DNA from: Microbacterium binotii | Lineage (GTDB): Bacteria; Actinomycetota; Actinomycetes; Actinomycetales; Microbacteriaceae | Direction: 5' to 3' | DNA: 64,000 nucleotides | Assembly (NCBI RefSeq): GCF_021398715.1 | Contig: NZ_CP090347.1 | Location: 1 to 64,000, forward strand | Part shown: one piece after another, positions 20,056 to 27,557 of the stretch | Position numbering within the stretch: the stretch's first letter is position 1 | Layout of the letters: every line of letters starts with the position of its first letter | The notes under the pieces: generated by a model | The model's database searches: none | Seen by the model: only the letters and a program-made list of their open reading frames with translations | What the model was told of the DNA's origin: nothing | Translations under genes and position numbers: made by a program

Positions 20056-21192
20056 GTGATCGTCATCCTGGATGCGAACGTCATCGTCGCGAATCCCCTC
20101 CTCCGAGGGTCGCAGTGGGAGCAAATTGCTGAAGCCATTCTCGGCAAGCGTATGGAGGTACTGCTGCCGCGATTCGCGATGGAAGAGGGTGTCGCGGTGT
20201 ATCAGCGCCGTCGAGAGGCGAAGAAGGTCGAGATTAAGTCCGCGTCCAGGCATACGTCTCCTGGTGTTCGCGCCCTACTCGATCAAGCGTTGCAAGCGCT
20301 CGACGCGGAGGCGCGCGACTACCCGCAGCGACTAGACGTGGCGCTGAAGCGAACGGGAGTTCAGATCTACCGCACCCCGGGGATCGGGCACGCAGCTCTT
20401 GTCTCGATGGCCGCTTCTCGTCGACGCCCCTTCGATGAAAATGGTTCCGGCTATAGAGACGCGTTGCACTGGGCGACCGTGCTCGAGGTCATGAAGGAAC
20501 GCTACGAGGAAGCCGACGTGGTGTTCGTCAGCAACGATCGCCGCGCTTTCGGAGCCGGAGGCCCGAACACAGGAGAACTCCATCCCCATCTCCTGGAAGA
20601 TCTTGAGCCCTTCGACGCCAGGCCGCCATGGTTCCAATGGATACGCACAATTGAGGAGTTGCCAGTTCCAGGGGTGTTCGCCGAATCGCTCGGCTACGAG
20701 ATCAATCTGACTCCAGGCGAGCTTGCTGGATTTACATTGTCGGCTCTCCGGGACGCGGATCCCATCGAACTGGCGCCTCGCGACCTCGGTTTGTCGGGCG
20801 ATCCGAGTGCCGTCACCGTTCTCGACATCGTTGATCCTGACGTGGACGAGATCGAAGTGCGCCAGTACTTCGACGAAGAGCGTTTTCGAGCGGACTTCAA
20901 TCTGACGTTCACGCTCGAACTTGCCCTGTGGTTCTTGCCGGGGACTGACGGCAACGAGGAGGTGAGGGAGGACCAACTGGCGCTGCGGTTCTCATCCTCG
21001 GCTCATGCGAACTTCACCTTCGGATCGCGCACGACCGAGTATGAGTTCTCCCAACTCGAGCTCGAGGAAATTCATAGGCTGGTCTCGGAGCCCACCGCTG
21101 AGCCTGCACGTCCGAAACGACCCACCTACGCAAGCGGACCGGTCTTGACCTCTCCCTATCGCGAGTCGGTCAGTTCGCGAGCGAGCGAGTAG
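20056..21192 (+). CDS. PIN-domain protein (putative RNase)
   Basis: PIN domains are metal-dependent RNases often used as toxins or defence effectors. Here the domain spans residues 1-165. The N-terminal strand has IVILDANVI with Asp6, the middle has RDALHWATVLE with Asp135, and the final strand has VVFVSNDRRAF with Asp161, together the expected acidic centre. Residues 166-378 form a second part of unknown function ending in a disordered, Pro/Arg-rich tail. The GTG at 20056 is preferred because a TATTCT -10 lies 6 nt upstream; an ATG at 19951 would add 35 residues without PIN similarity. Confidence 0.7.
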   Translation: MIVILDANVIVANPLLRGSQWEQIAEAILGKRMEVLLPRFAMEEGVAVYQRRREAKKVEIKSASRHTSPGVRALLDQALQALDAEARDYPQRLDVALKRTGVQIYRTPGIGHAALVSMAASRRRPFDENGSGYRDALHWATVLEVMKERYEEADVVFVSNDRRAFGAGGPNTGELHPHLLEDLEPFDARPPWFQWIRTIEELPVPGVFAESLGYEINLTPGELAGFTLSALRDADPIELAPRDLGLSGDPSAVTVLDIVDPDVDEIEVRQYFDEERFRADFNLTFTLELALWFLPGTDGNEEVREDQLALRFSSSAHANFTFGSRTTEYEFSQLELEEIHRLVSEPTAEPARPKRPTYASGPVLTSPYRESVSSRASE

Positions 21193-21483
21193 GGGGTTGC
21201 GCAAGTTGAATACGGCAATAGTCACGGGCAGCCTAGGCGATAGCCGGTCGACCAGCGTGCCTCACGAGAACGGTGAGCGTGTCCACCGAGATTCTGCCAA
21301 CTGGCAATGCACGTAAGCTCCGCCCGATGAGAAGGCACGAAGGGCTGCCCTAACTGCAACATTCTTCAGATCGCTGAATCCGGGCGCAGACCCTCGGTCA
21401 TGCTCCAACTCCTTGCTGTCTGGGTTCCTGAGGTCTTCGCCGAGGTAATCTCCACTCCGGGCTTGTGGTTGACCGCTGGGTTG
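21193..21483. other. Intergenic region near the right end of the island
   Basis: 290 bp with no gene, clear hairpin or repeat that I can support. It separates the PIN gene from the leftward helix-turn-helix fragment. Confidence 0.5.
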
Positions 21484-21960
21484 CTATGTGCGAGTGGACT
21501 GCCGCTCTTTGGGGACTGCGCCACGTTGAAGTTCGTTCGGACCGCGTAATCGCGCTCCTGACTGGAGTAGCGCGTTTCTGACTGTGTTCGCTGTCACCCC
21601 GAAGTGTTTTCCGATAGAAGCCAGGCTGTACCCCTCCTCGTAAAGCACCGCGCTTTCCTCCGCTTTGGACGGGAGAAGACCCTTGATTCGCGTAGGGACG
21701 TTCCGGCGTCGCAGGTGCTCGCTGACTGTTACGCGATGAATCTCGTACCGGGCTGCGAGGACGCTGATCTGATCGCCGTCGAGGTACTCTCGGACGAGTT
21801 GCGAGATTTGGTCTTGGTCGAGGCGGGTGACAGCCTTCCCAACTGACTGCGTGACAGGGCCCCTGACATCAGCTCTGATGCTGGTGGACGTCGGTCGGGC
21901 TGAGCGGAGAGTGCTCCCCTTGCCCCGGTTTATCAGGGTTTTGACCGCTTGCCGCGGGTG
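21484..21960 (-). pseudogene. Truncated helix-turn-helix gene (resolvase-tail type)
   Basis: A leftward frame encodes two successive helix-turn-helix units: one around LVREYLDGDQISVLAARYEIHRVTVSEHLRRR and one around SLASIGKHFGVTANTVRNALLQSG. This arrangement resembles the C-terminal tails or companion proteins of actinobacterial serine recombinases. The open frame continues upstream to an ATG at 22062, but those residues show no family features and cross the candidate attR repeat. No in-frame ATG or GTG lies just before the conserved part. The 5' end may have been replaced at integration. It may be a decayed gene or a real protein with an unusual start. Confidence 0.5.
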
Positions 21961-21963
21961 ACA
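21951..21963 (+). repeat. Right 13-bp direct repeat, candidate attR core
   Basis: GCCGCGGGTGACA, identical to 10182-10194. It lies between the last island gene and the terminator of the leftward ESX-type gene. Together with the left copy it brackets all the accessory genes and the integrase. Confidence 0.55.
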
Positions 21964-22048
21964 AAACCTTCCCGTTCCGGCCACAGTTTCTCCCTCGGCG
22001 ACATCACCGATGCGCATCCGCGTCCGCTCGTGCAGAGCACCGCAATGA

Positions 22049-22082
22049 CGAATGCCCCGCACCTGTCGGCACGGGGCATTCG
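22049..22082 (-). terminator. Terminator of the ESX-type operon
   Basis: A perfect 11-bp stem (22049-22059 with 22072-22082) sits 10 nt beyond the stop codon of the leftward gene ending at 22092. Confidence 0.75.
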
Positions 22083-22091
22083 CGACGGCTG

Positions 22092-23405
22092 TCAGTCGCG
22101 CTCTGCGGTGGCGAGCTCTTCCTCGCCCGCCTCCGCCTCGATGACGATCTCACGCACCACCTGACGGATGCCGAGACCCGTGCGCTGCCCTCCGTCGCGG
22201 CTGGCGCCGCCCATCATGCCGCCGGGTGTCATCATCCGCGAGCCGGCGGCCGCGGCGTGAGAGCTGCCGACGCTCGCGGCGGTGGCCGCGGACGCCGCAG
22301 CACCCGTGCCCATGATCGACGACGGGGTGCCCGTGCCGGCACCGGAGCCGGATGCGCCGCCGCCGGAGGCGTACGCCCCGCCGGCACCGATGCCGCCGCC
22401 GTCGACGGAACCGTGCGCGCCGCCGATGGCGACCGCTCCCACGCCCGCGGTGCCGAGCATCGACCCGTCGGCCGTCAGGGTGCCTTCCGCCCCGACGCCC
22501 GTGGAGACGACCGCGGTCGGCGTGAAGTGCCAGTCGTCGGCCTTCTGACCGGCGCTCACGAGATTCGCCTGCGCGGTGTTGCCGAGCCGAGTGGCGCCGG
22601 AGGCATCGACGACGGAACCCGCGGTCATGGTGGTGGACTTCGCGCCGCCGCCGAGGATCGACGAGCTGAGGCGCTCGGTGCTCTTGAACAGCGAGCCGAG
22701 CTGCTGCACGAAGCCCACGAGGGACTTCACCGAGCGCACGACCTGCGTCAGAGGGCGCACGACCTTGTTGACCAGTTGGTTGACCTTGGTGACGACGCGG
22801 GCGATCGCGTAGCCGATCCCGAGGCCGAAGGATGCGGCGACGACCGCCATGGCTTCGATCGCCGTGGCGACGACCTGGGAGATGGCGTTCTTCACCACAC
22901 CCTGCATCTTCGCGACGAGCGACGACGCGCTGCGCAGCCCGCCGGCCGCAGCATCGGCCCAATCGCCGGATGCGGCGATGTGCTGAGCGGTGTCCTGCGC
23001 GAACCGGACGTAGGTGCGCACCGTGTCGCCGCTGAGGCCGTCGAGATCCGACAGGCGTGTCACGAGAGTGTTGCCGGTCTCCCGGAGCGCACTGCCGGCG
23101 TTGGTCCACTGCTGTGCGACGGCCGCGACGTTGGCCTCACTGCCGGCCAGCTGATCGAGCCAGGTGCTCAGCGGCTTGAGGTACTTCATCACCCAGCCGA
23201 GCCCGATGCTCGCGAGAGTTCCGATGGGATCAGCGAGCGCGGCCGCGGCGTTGCCCAGCGTGTCGAGGAACGCGAGTCCTCCCTCGAGCCAGTCGCCGTT
23301 GCGCACGGCCTGTGAGAGGGCGTGGCCGGAATCGAGGAGCTTGCTGCCGGAGTACGGCGACGCGAAGGACGAGCCGGATGCGGCGAGGGCGGCGGGAGTC
23401 GTCAT
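22092..23405 (-). CDS. WXG/ESX-type secreted protein with Gly/Ala-rich C-terminus
   Basis: The 437-aa protein begins with MTTPAALAASGSSFASPYSG, followed by a WXG-like helical hairpin region (WTNAGSALRETGN, about residues 100-160), hydrophobic or amphipathic helices (about 175-235) and a long Gly/Ala/Ser-rich low-complexity tail with an acidic end (EAEAGEEELATAERD). The ATG at 23405 overlaps the upstream stop by 1 nt (TGATG). The context, two small ESX-type proteins upstream, suggests a type VII secretion substrate. No secretion ATPase is in this window. The function is unknown. Confidence 0.65.
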   Translation of the reverse strand: MTTPAALAASGSSFASPYSGSKLLDSGHALSQAVRNGDWLEGGLAFLDTLGNAAAALADPIGTLASIGLGWVMKYLKPLSTWLDQLAGSEANVAAVAQQWTNAGSALRETGNTLVTRLSDLDGLSGDTVRTYVRFAQDTAQHIAASGDWADAAAGGLRSASSLVAKMQGVVKNAISQVVATAIEAMAVVAASFGLGIGYAIARVVTKVNQLVNKVVRPLTQVVRSVKSLVGFVQQLGSLFKSTERLSSSILGGGAKSTTMTAGSVVDASGATRLGNTAQANLVSAGQKADDWHFTPTAVVSTGVGAEGTLTADGSMLGTAGVGAVAIGGAHGSVDGGGIGAGGAYASGGGASGSGAGTGTPSSIMGTGAAASAATAASVGSSHAAAAGSRMMTPGGMMGGASRDGGQRTGLGIRQVVREIVIEAEAGEEELATAERD

Positions 23406-23725
23406 CACAGGCCCAGCGCATTCTCGAGGTCGCGAAGGGTGGTGACGGTGTCGTCTTCGAACTGCTCCCACTGCGCGGCGGTGCTGCGGAGCTCCCCGGC
23501 GGTGCGCAGCAGCAGGGACTGATCCGCACCGAAGAGGCCGGTCGCCGCGGCGGACATGGCCATCGAGGGGGGAACGAGGAAGGCGCAGAGGATCCCGAAG
23601 GCGTTGGAGGCGAGATCGCCCCCCTTCAGCATCGAGATGGCGCCGGTGACGTCATCGGCAAGCGAGGTGACCAGCGCGGCGTGCTGCCGAAGCCGATCGA
23701 AATCAAGGGCGATGTTCTCGGTCAT
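23405..23725 (-). CDS. WXG100/EspC-like small helical protein
   Basis: A 106-aa mainly helical protein in the size range of type VII secretion targets. It has an N-terminal helix (LDFDRLRQHAALVTSLADDVTGAI), a turn with a hydrophobic stretch, and a C-terminal helix (LRSTAAQWEQFEDDTVTTLRDLENAL). It is coupled to the following gene by a TGATG overlap and follows a YbaB-like gene by 20 nt, so the three genes form an operon. The family call rests on size, helical pattern and neighbours. Confidence 0.65.
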   Translation of the reverse strand: MTENIALDFDRLRQHAALVTSLADDVTGAISMLKGGDLASNAFGILCAFLVPPSMAMSAAATGLFGADQSLLLRTAGELRSTAAQWEQFEDDTVTTLRDLENALGL

Positions 23726-23745
23726 TCGAGGCTCTTTCGAACGTG

Positions 23746-24099
23746 TCAGGGGGTGTCGGTGGAGCGGAGTTGTTCGGTGATGGGGTCGTCGTCGCCCAGG
23801 AGCTCGGAGACGGCGTCGATCGTGGCCGCGTGAGCGTTCTTCTCCGCGGACACGATCGTGGCGAGGATGTCGGAGGCGAGTCGCTGCGCGCCGCGGGCCA
23901 GAGCGGTCTCTCCCAGACGGAGCGTCTGGACGCGGCCGGTCGAGTCGACCTGGACGTAGACGTCGCGCGCGGGGGACCAGGCGGCGCCGCGGACGGCGGA
24001 GACGGTGGCCTCGAAGGCGGGCATCTTGGCGGCGCGATCAGCGCTCTGACGGACATCTCGCTCGATCTGCGCAAGTGATTCTTCGGGGTCCAGAGGCAC
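23746..24099 (-). CDS. YbaB/EbfC-like protein
   Basis: The 117-aa protein has an N-terminal amphipathic helix, then a beta region AWSPARDVYVQVDSTGRVQTLRLGETAL, followed by helices, the pattern of YbaB-type DNA-binding proteins found as accessory members of ESX loci. It is the first gene of the leftward three-gene operon. Its exact role is unknown. Confidence 0.6.
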   Translation of the reverse strand: MPLDPEESLAQIERDVRQSADRAAKMPAFEATVSAVRGAAWSPARDVYVQVDSTGRVQTLRLGETALARGAQRLASDILATIVSAEKNAHAATIDAVSELLGDDDPITEQLRSTDTP

Positions 24100-24138
24100 G
24101 CGGTCACGCTAGCGAAGCGTCGTGAACGACAGCGTGAG

Positions 24139-24147
24139 TTATCCACA
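24139..24147 (+). promoter_or_regulatory. DnaA box upstream of the Nudix gene
   Basis: An exact TTATCCACA lies 6 nt upstream of the TAAAGT -10 of the Nudix gene, inside the promoter spacer. DnaA bound here could block that promoter; this is inferred. Confidence 0.55.
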
Positions 24148-24153
24148 CCCCGG

Positions 24154-24159
24154 TAAAGT
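24154..24159 (+). promoter_or_regulatory. -10 hexamer TAAAGT, leaderless promoter
   Basis: TAAAGT ends 6 nt before the ATG at 24166, implying a leaderless transcript for the Nudix gene. Confidence 0.55.
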
Positions 24160-24165
24160 CACGTC

Positions 24166-24606
24166 ATGGATATGCGTGTCGCCGCCTACGCGATCATCAC
24201 CGACGAGACCGGGCGCATCCTGCTGGCCCATTGGAACGAGGGTCGTCGGAGCGCCTGGACACTACCGGGCGGGGGACTCGAGGAAGGGGAGGATCCCGAG
24301 CGCGCCGTGCGACGCGAGGTCCGGGAGGAGACCGGTTACCGCGTCGCCGTCGACGAGCTGCTCGGGATCGACTCTCGGGTGATCCCCGCGACGAAAAGAC
24401 TCTCGGAGACCGCGTCCGCGCTGCACACGCTGCGCATCGTGTACCGCGCTCACATCACGGACGGACGCCTGCGCAACGAGGTGGGCGGGTCCACCGATCG
24501 CGCCGAGTGGTTCACGCCGGAGGAGGTCGCCGCTCTGCGCCGCGTGCGACTCGTCGACATCGGACGTCGGATGGCCGGATGGGACGCGACGCCGACGCAG
24601 CCGTGA
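24166..24606 (+). CDS. Nudix hydrolase
   Basis: Nudix enzymes hydrolyse nucleoside diphosphates linked to other groups. The Nudix box GX5EX7REVXEEXGY is complete at residues 36-58 (GGLEEGE, then REVREETGY), and the fold starts with VAAYAIITDETGRILLAHW. The 146-aa length is typical. The substrate cannot be told. It is transcribed alone from a leaderless promoter containing a DnaA box. Confidence 0.9.
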   Translation: MDMRVAAYAIITDETGRILLAHWNEGRRSAWTLPGGGLEEGEDPERAVRREVREETGYRVAVDELLGIDSRVIPATKRLSETASALHTLRIVYRAHITDGRLRNEVGGSTDRAEWFTPEEVAALRRVRLVDIGRRMAGWDATPTQP

Positions 24607-24649
24607 CCTTCGGCACGTATGATCGCCGGACGTGCAGTGAGGATGATCA

Positions 24650-25819
24650 GTGGTGCGATGGCGTGTTCTGTCCGCGGCGGCCGTGCTGGTCGCAGCTCTC
24701 GGAATCGGCGGATGCGCGGCGAACGAGCCGCAGCCCTCCGCCCCGAACAGTGAGACCGCGGTCCCGGCTGCTCCGCCCAACACCCTCCCCGCACAGGATG
24801 TCCAGACCGTCGTCGATCGCTGTGCCACAGCGCTGGCGACCGACACCACATCTCTCAGCGCCGAGCTCTCGGCGGCGAGCCAGCCGGCAGCCGAGGCCGC
24901 GCTCTTCTTCGCGACGTCGAACCAGTGCGCAGACATCCCCATGGCTCTGCAGCGGACGGATGTCTCCTCCTTCGCCTCACCGCTGAACTTCATCGAGCAG
25001 CCCTGCGAGGGTCGCACAGTGGTTTCCTTCTGGGCGCACTACGACGATGACCTGATCTTCGGCAACCCGGTGATCGATGATGAACTGGGCGGCGGCGCCT
25101 GCGTCCGCACCTTCTTCTTCACGTACTCGGATGCGGGAGAAGGGGAATCCACCTACGCGAGCGAACGCGAGAAGGGTATCCGTGCGGCCTACGACGCCAT
25201 GCTCGGGCGGAACGGAGCATGGGTCGACCGGTCGGTGACGCTGGTCAGCGGCATGACGGTCACGATGACCAAACCGAGCGACGACGACCGCGTCTCCCTC
25301 CTCTTCCTGCGTCTGCCGGATGGCGGGCTCAGCGGCACGACGTTCATCTACACCGGACAGCAGACGCTCGAGAAGCTCCTGAGCGGCGCGCTCCCGTCAC
25401 TGCGCACGATCGACGCGGGTCGATCCGTGTCGGTCGCGACACTGGAGAAGTCGATCGCCGAGATCCTCGCCGGATACGGACCGGATCGTGTGCTCACACA
25501 CCTGCCCACGGAGGCGCCGGACTCGGTCGGCGACCATCCCGATCACTCATCGGTCGGCACGCTCGTCTCGCGCGCGGTGGATGTGGGTGCCGCAGGCAGC
25601 GCGCAGGTCGAGTACGCCGTCGGCTATCCGTCGGCCGAGCGACCCGCGAACATCGCCGGGACGGAACTGGAGCGCAAGGCGTCGCTGTTCGCGGTGTATG
25701 CCGCACACGATCCCGTGATCGGCTGCTCATCGGCCCAGACCTGCCTCGCGCGGGCGCACTTCGGCGACTGGCTGCAGCGGGAGTACCTGGTCCCGGAGGG
25801 AGACCCCGCGCTCGGCTGA
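24650..25819 (+). CDS. Lipoprotein with PIG-L deacetylase domain
   Basis: A 389-aa exported protein. The N-terminus has a signal peptide ending in the lipobox LGIGGC (Cys near 22). The mature part carries the zinc-site motifs of the PIG-L/LmbE deacetylase family: FWAHYDDDLIFGNP (AHxDD form, with Tyr where Pro is usual) near residue 126 and the HPDH motif in GDHPDHSSVG near 298. It probably deacetylates a GlcNAc-type substrate outside the membrane. A GTG start is used. It is convergent with the YbaK-like gene. Confidence 0.82.
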   Translation: MVRWRVLSAAAVLVAALGIGGCAANEPQPSAPNSETAVPAAPPNTLPAQDVQTVVDRCATALATDTTSLSAELSAASQPAAEAALFFATSNQCADIPMALQRTDVSSFASPLNFIEQPCEGRTVVSFWAHYDDDLIFGNPVIDDELGGGACVRTFFFTYSDAGEGESTYASEREKGIRAAYDAMLGRNGAWVDRSVTLVSGMTVTMTKPSDDDRVSLLFLRLPDGGLSGTTFIYTGQQTLEKLLSGALPSLRTIDAGRSVSVATLEKSIAEILAGYGPDRVLTHLPTEAPDSVGDHPDHSSVGTLVSRAVDVGAAGSAQVEYAVGYPSAERPANIAGTELERKASLFAVYAAHDPVIGCSSAQTCLARAHFGDWLQREYLVPEGDPALG

Positions 25820-25835
25820 ATCGGGCGCGATTCGC

Positions 25836-26309
25836 TCAGAGGGGCTGGGAGATGTCCGCCACGGTCGCGTCGAGCGCCTGCAACAGGGCATCGGCATCCA
25901 CGAAAAGACTGAACCCGTGGGCGCCGGCGCCGAGCGCGATGCGGCGTCCGCGGATCGACTCGTCGGCGAAGACCGGCCAGGCGGTCGTACTGCCGAGGGG
26001 AACGATCGTGCCGCGCTCGTAACCGGTCGCAGCGAGAGCGACATCCGCGTCCGGCAGCTTCAGCTTGTTGACACCCACGAGTTGACGCAGTTTGGGCCAG
26101 GCGATGGCCCGATCGCCCGGGATCAGGGCGAAGAGGAACGTGTCGTCACTGCGTTTGACGACCAGCGTCTTGACGATGTCGACCGGCGAGATCCCCAGGA
26201 GCTCGGCCGCCTCGGGGAGGCTCCGTGCTTCGGGGCGCTCGCGCACCTCCACAGAAAGACCGAGGGCGGATGCGGCTTCCCGCACCCGCCTCGTCGGATC
26301 CTCGTTCAC
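25836..26309 (-). CDS. YbaK/EbsC-type aminoacyl-tRNA deacylase
   Basis: The 157-aa YbaK-domain protein probably hydrolyses mischarged tRNA. Typical features are IVKTLVVKRSDDTFLFALIPGDRAI, followed by KLRQLVGVNKLKLPDADVALAATGYERGTIVPLG with the conserved G-x-x-x-G-x-x-x-P-x-G loop. Its GTG start overlaps the stop of the upstream gene by 4 nt (GTGA), so the two are co-translated. The amino-acid specificity is not evident. Confidence 0.85.
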   Translation of the reverse strand: MNEDPTRRVREAASALGLSVEVRERPEARSLPEAAELLGISPVDIVKTLVVKRSDDTFLFALIPGDRAIAWPKLRQLVGVNKLKLPDADVALAATGYERGTIVPLGSTTAWPVFADESIRGRRIALGAGAHGFSLFVDADALLQALDATVADISQPL

Positions 26310-26887
26310 GCGTCAGGCGCGCTCAGCGGGTCGTCCGCGACCCACAGCTCGTCGTCGGCCCGCAGCGTCTGCCAGGCGGCGTAGAGCACGCCCGCTGCCG
26401 CGGCGACACCGAAGATGAGCGCGATGACGCCACCGGCGCCCATGCCCCGCTTCTTCGGCGGCTCGACCGCCAGTCGCTTGGCCAGCTTCTTCGAAGCCTT
26501 GGCGCCGTACTTGGCCGCCTTCTTCTTGTACGTGGCGGGGTCGAGGTCGATGCCGCGTCCGGCGGCGATGCGCGCACGGGTGTCGCCCGCCGCATCCCAC
26601 ACCGAAAGGGCGCCGCCCACGAGCGCACCGGCGGCCGGAACGACCTTGTCGCTCAGCACGTGCTTCGAGATGTTGACGCCGCGGTCCACGTACGGGGCCG
26701 CGTAGCGGTCGTACCCTTCGCGCACCGCGGGCACCACGTGCTCGCGGTTGTAGTTGCCGAGCTGGCGGCCGGCTTCGCGGGCGATGTCCGCCGCTTCGCC
26801 GACGAGCACCTGCTGCGATTCCCACACCTTGTTGGCGTGGCCTTGGAGCTTCCGGAGCTCCTTCTTACGCTTGCGGCTGAGGCTCAT
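26306..26887 (-). CDS. Basic membrane protein of unknown function
   Basis: A 193-aa protein beginning MSLSRKRKKELRKLQGHANKVW, preceded by an AGGGGG ribosome-binding site. It has a Lys/Arg-rich, helical body (about residues 1-140) and one hydrophobic segment GAGGVIALIFGVAAAAGVLYAAW near 150-172. The C-terminus is acidic. It is likely inner-membrane anchored with a cytoplasmic basic domain. I recognise no functional family. It is coupled to the YbaK-like gene downstream. Confidence 0.8.
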   Translation of the reverse strand: MSLSRKRKKELRKLQGHANKVWESQQVLVGEAADIAREAGRQLGNYNREHVVPAVREGYDRYAAPYVDRGVNISKHVLSDKVVPAAGALVGGALSVWDAAGDTRARIAAGRGIDLDPATYKKKAAKYGAKASKKLAKRLAVEPPKKRGMGAGGVIALIFGVAAAAGVLYAAWQTLRADDELWVADDPLSAPDA

Positions 26888-26986
26888 GCGAGATCCCCCT
26901 AATCCGTGGGTAGTCGTGAGCCCATCTTGCCAGAGGGATCGGCTGCGTACGGCAGGGCTTGCAGCGAACTCTGAGACAATGACAAC

Positions 26987-27544
26987 ATGCCTCAGCACAC
27001 CGCCGTCGCCACCATTCACACCAACCACGGCGACATCGTCGTCAACCTGTTCGGGGACCACGCGCCCCGCACGGTTCAGAACTTCGTCGGCCTCGCCGAC
27101 GGCACGGGAGAGTGGACCGACCCGTCCACGGGTCAGCCCGGTTCCGGCCCCCTCTACAACGGGGTCATCTTCCACCGCATCATCCCCGGTTTCATGATCC
27201 AGGGCGGGGACCCGCTCGGCCAGGGCGTGGGCGGCCCCGGCTACACGTTCAACGACGAGATCAACCCGGAGCTCACCTTCCAGAAGCCGTACCTGCTGGC
27301 GATGGCCAACGCGGGTCAGCGTCGCAACGCCATCACCGGCGCCGTCGAGGGCACGAACGGATCGCAGTTCTTCATCACGACCGACCCCACCCCGTGGCTG
27401 CAGGGCAAGCACTCGATCTTCGGCGAGGTCGCGGACGACGCGTCGCGCCAGGTCGTCGATGCCATCGCTCGGGTCCCCACCGGCGCCGGCGACCGGCCGG
27501 TCGAGCCCGTCGTGATCGAGTCGATCGACATCGCGCAGGTCTGA
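26987..27544 (+). CDS. ppiA: Peptidyl-prolyl cis-trans isomerase (cyclophilin)
   Basis: A cytoplasmic cyclophilin that accelerates proline isomerisation during folding. The 185-aa protein shows the active-site segments FHRIIPGFMIQGGDP (about residues 63-77), GTNGSQFFITT (about 123-133) and GKHSIFGEV (about 142-150). There is no signal peptide. A GACAAT -10-like hexamer 6 nt upstream suggests a leaderless transcript. Its place before the rhomboid and crgA genes is standard for Actinobacteria. Confidence 0.95.
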   Translation: MPQHTAVATIHTNHGDIVVNLFGDHAPRTVQNFVGLADGTGEWTDPSTGQPGSGPLYNGVIFHRIIPGFMIQGGDPLGQGVGGPGYTFNDEINPELTFQKPYLLAMANAGQRRNAITGAVEGTNGSQFFITTDPTPWLQGKHSIFGEVADDASRQVVDAIARVPTGAGDRPVEPVVIESIDIAQV

Positions 27545-27557
27545 CCACCCGCATCCC

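Noticed and set aside
22063..23405. The ESX-type operon as part of the integrase island
   Set aside because: It lies outside the right 13-bp repeat and has its own terminator facing the island, and its composition resembles the core genes.
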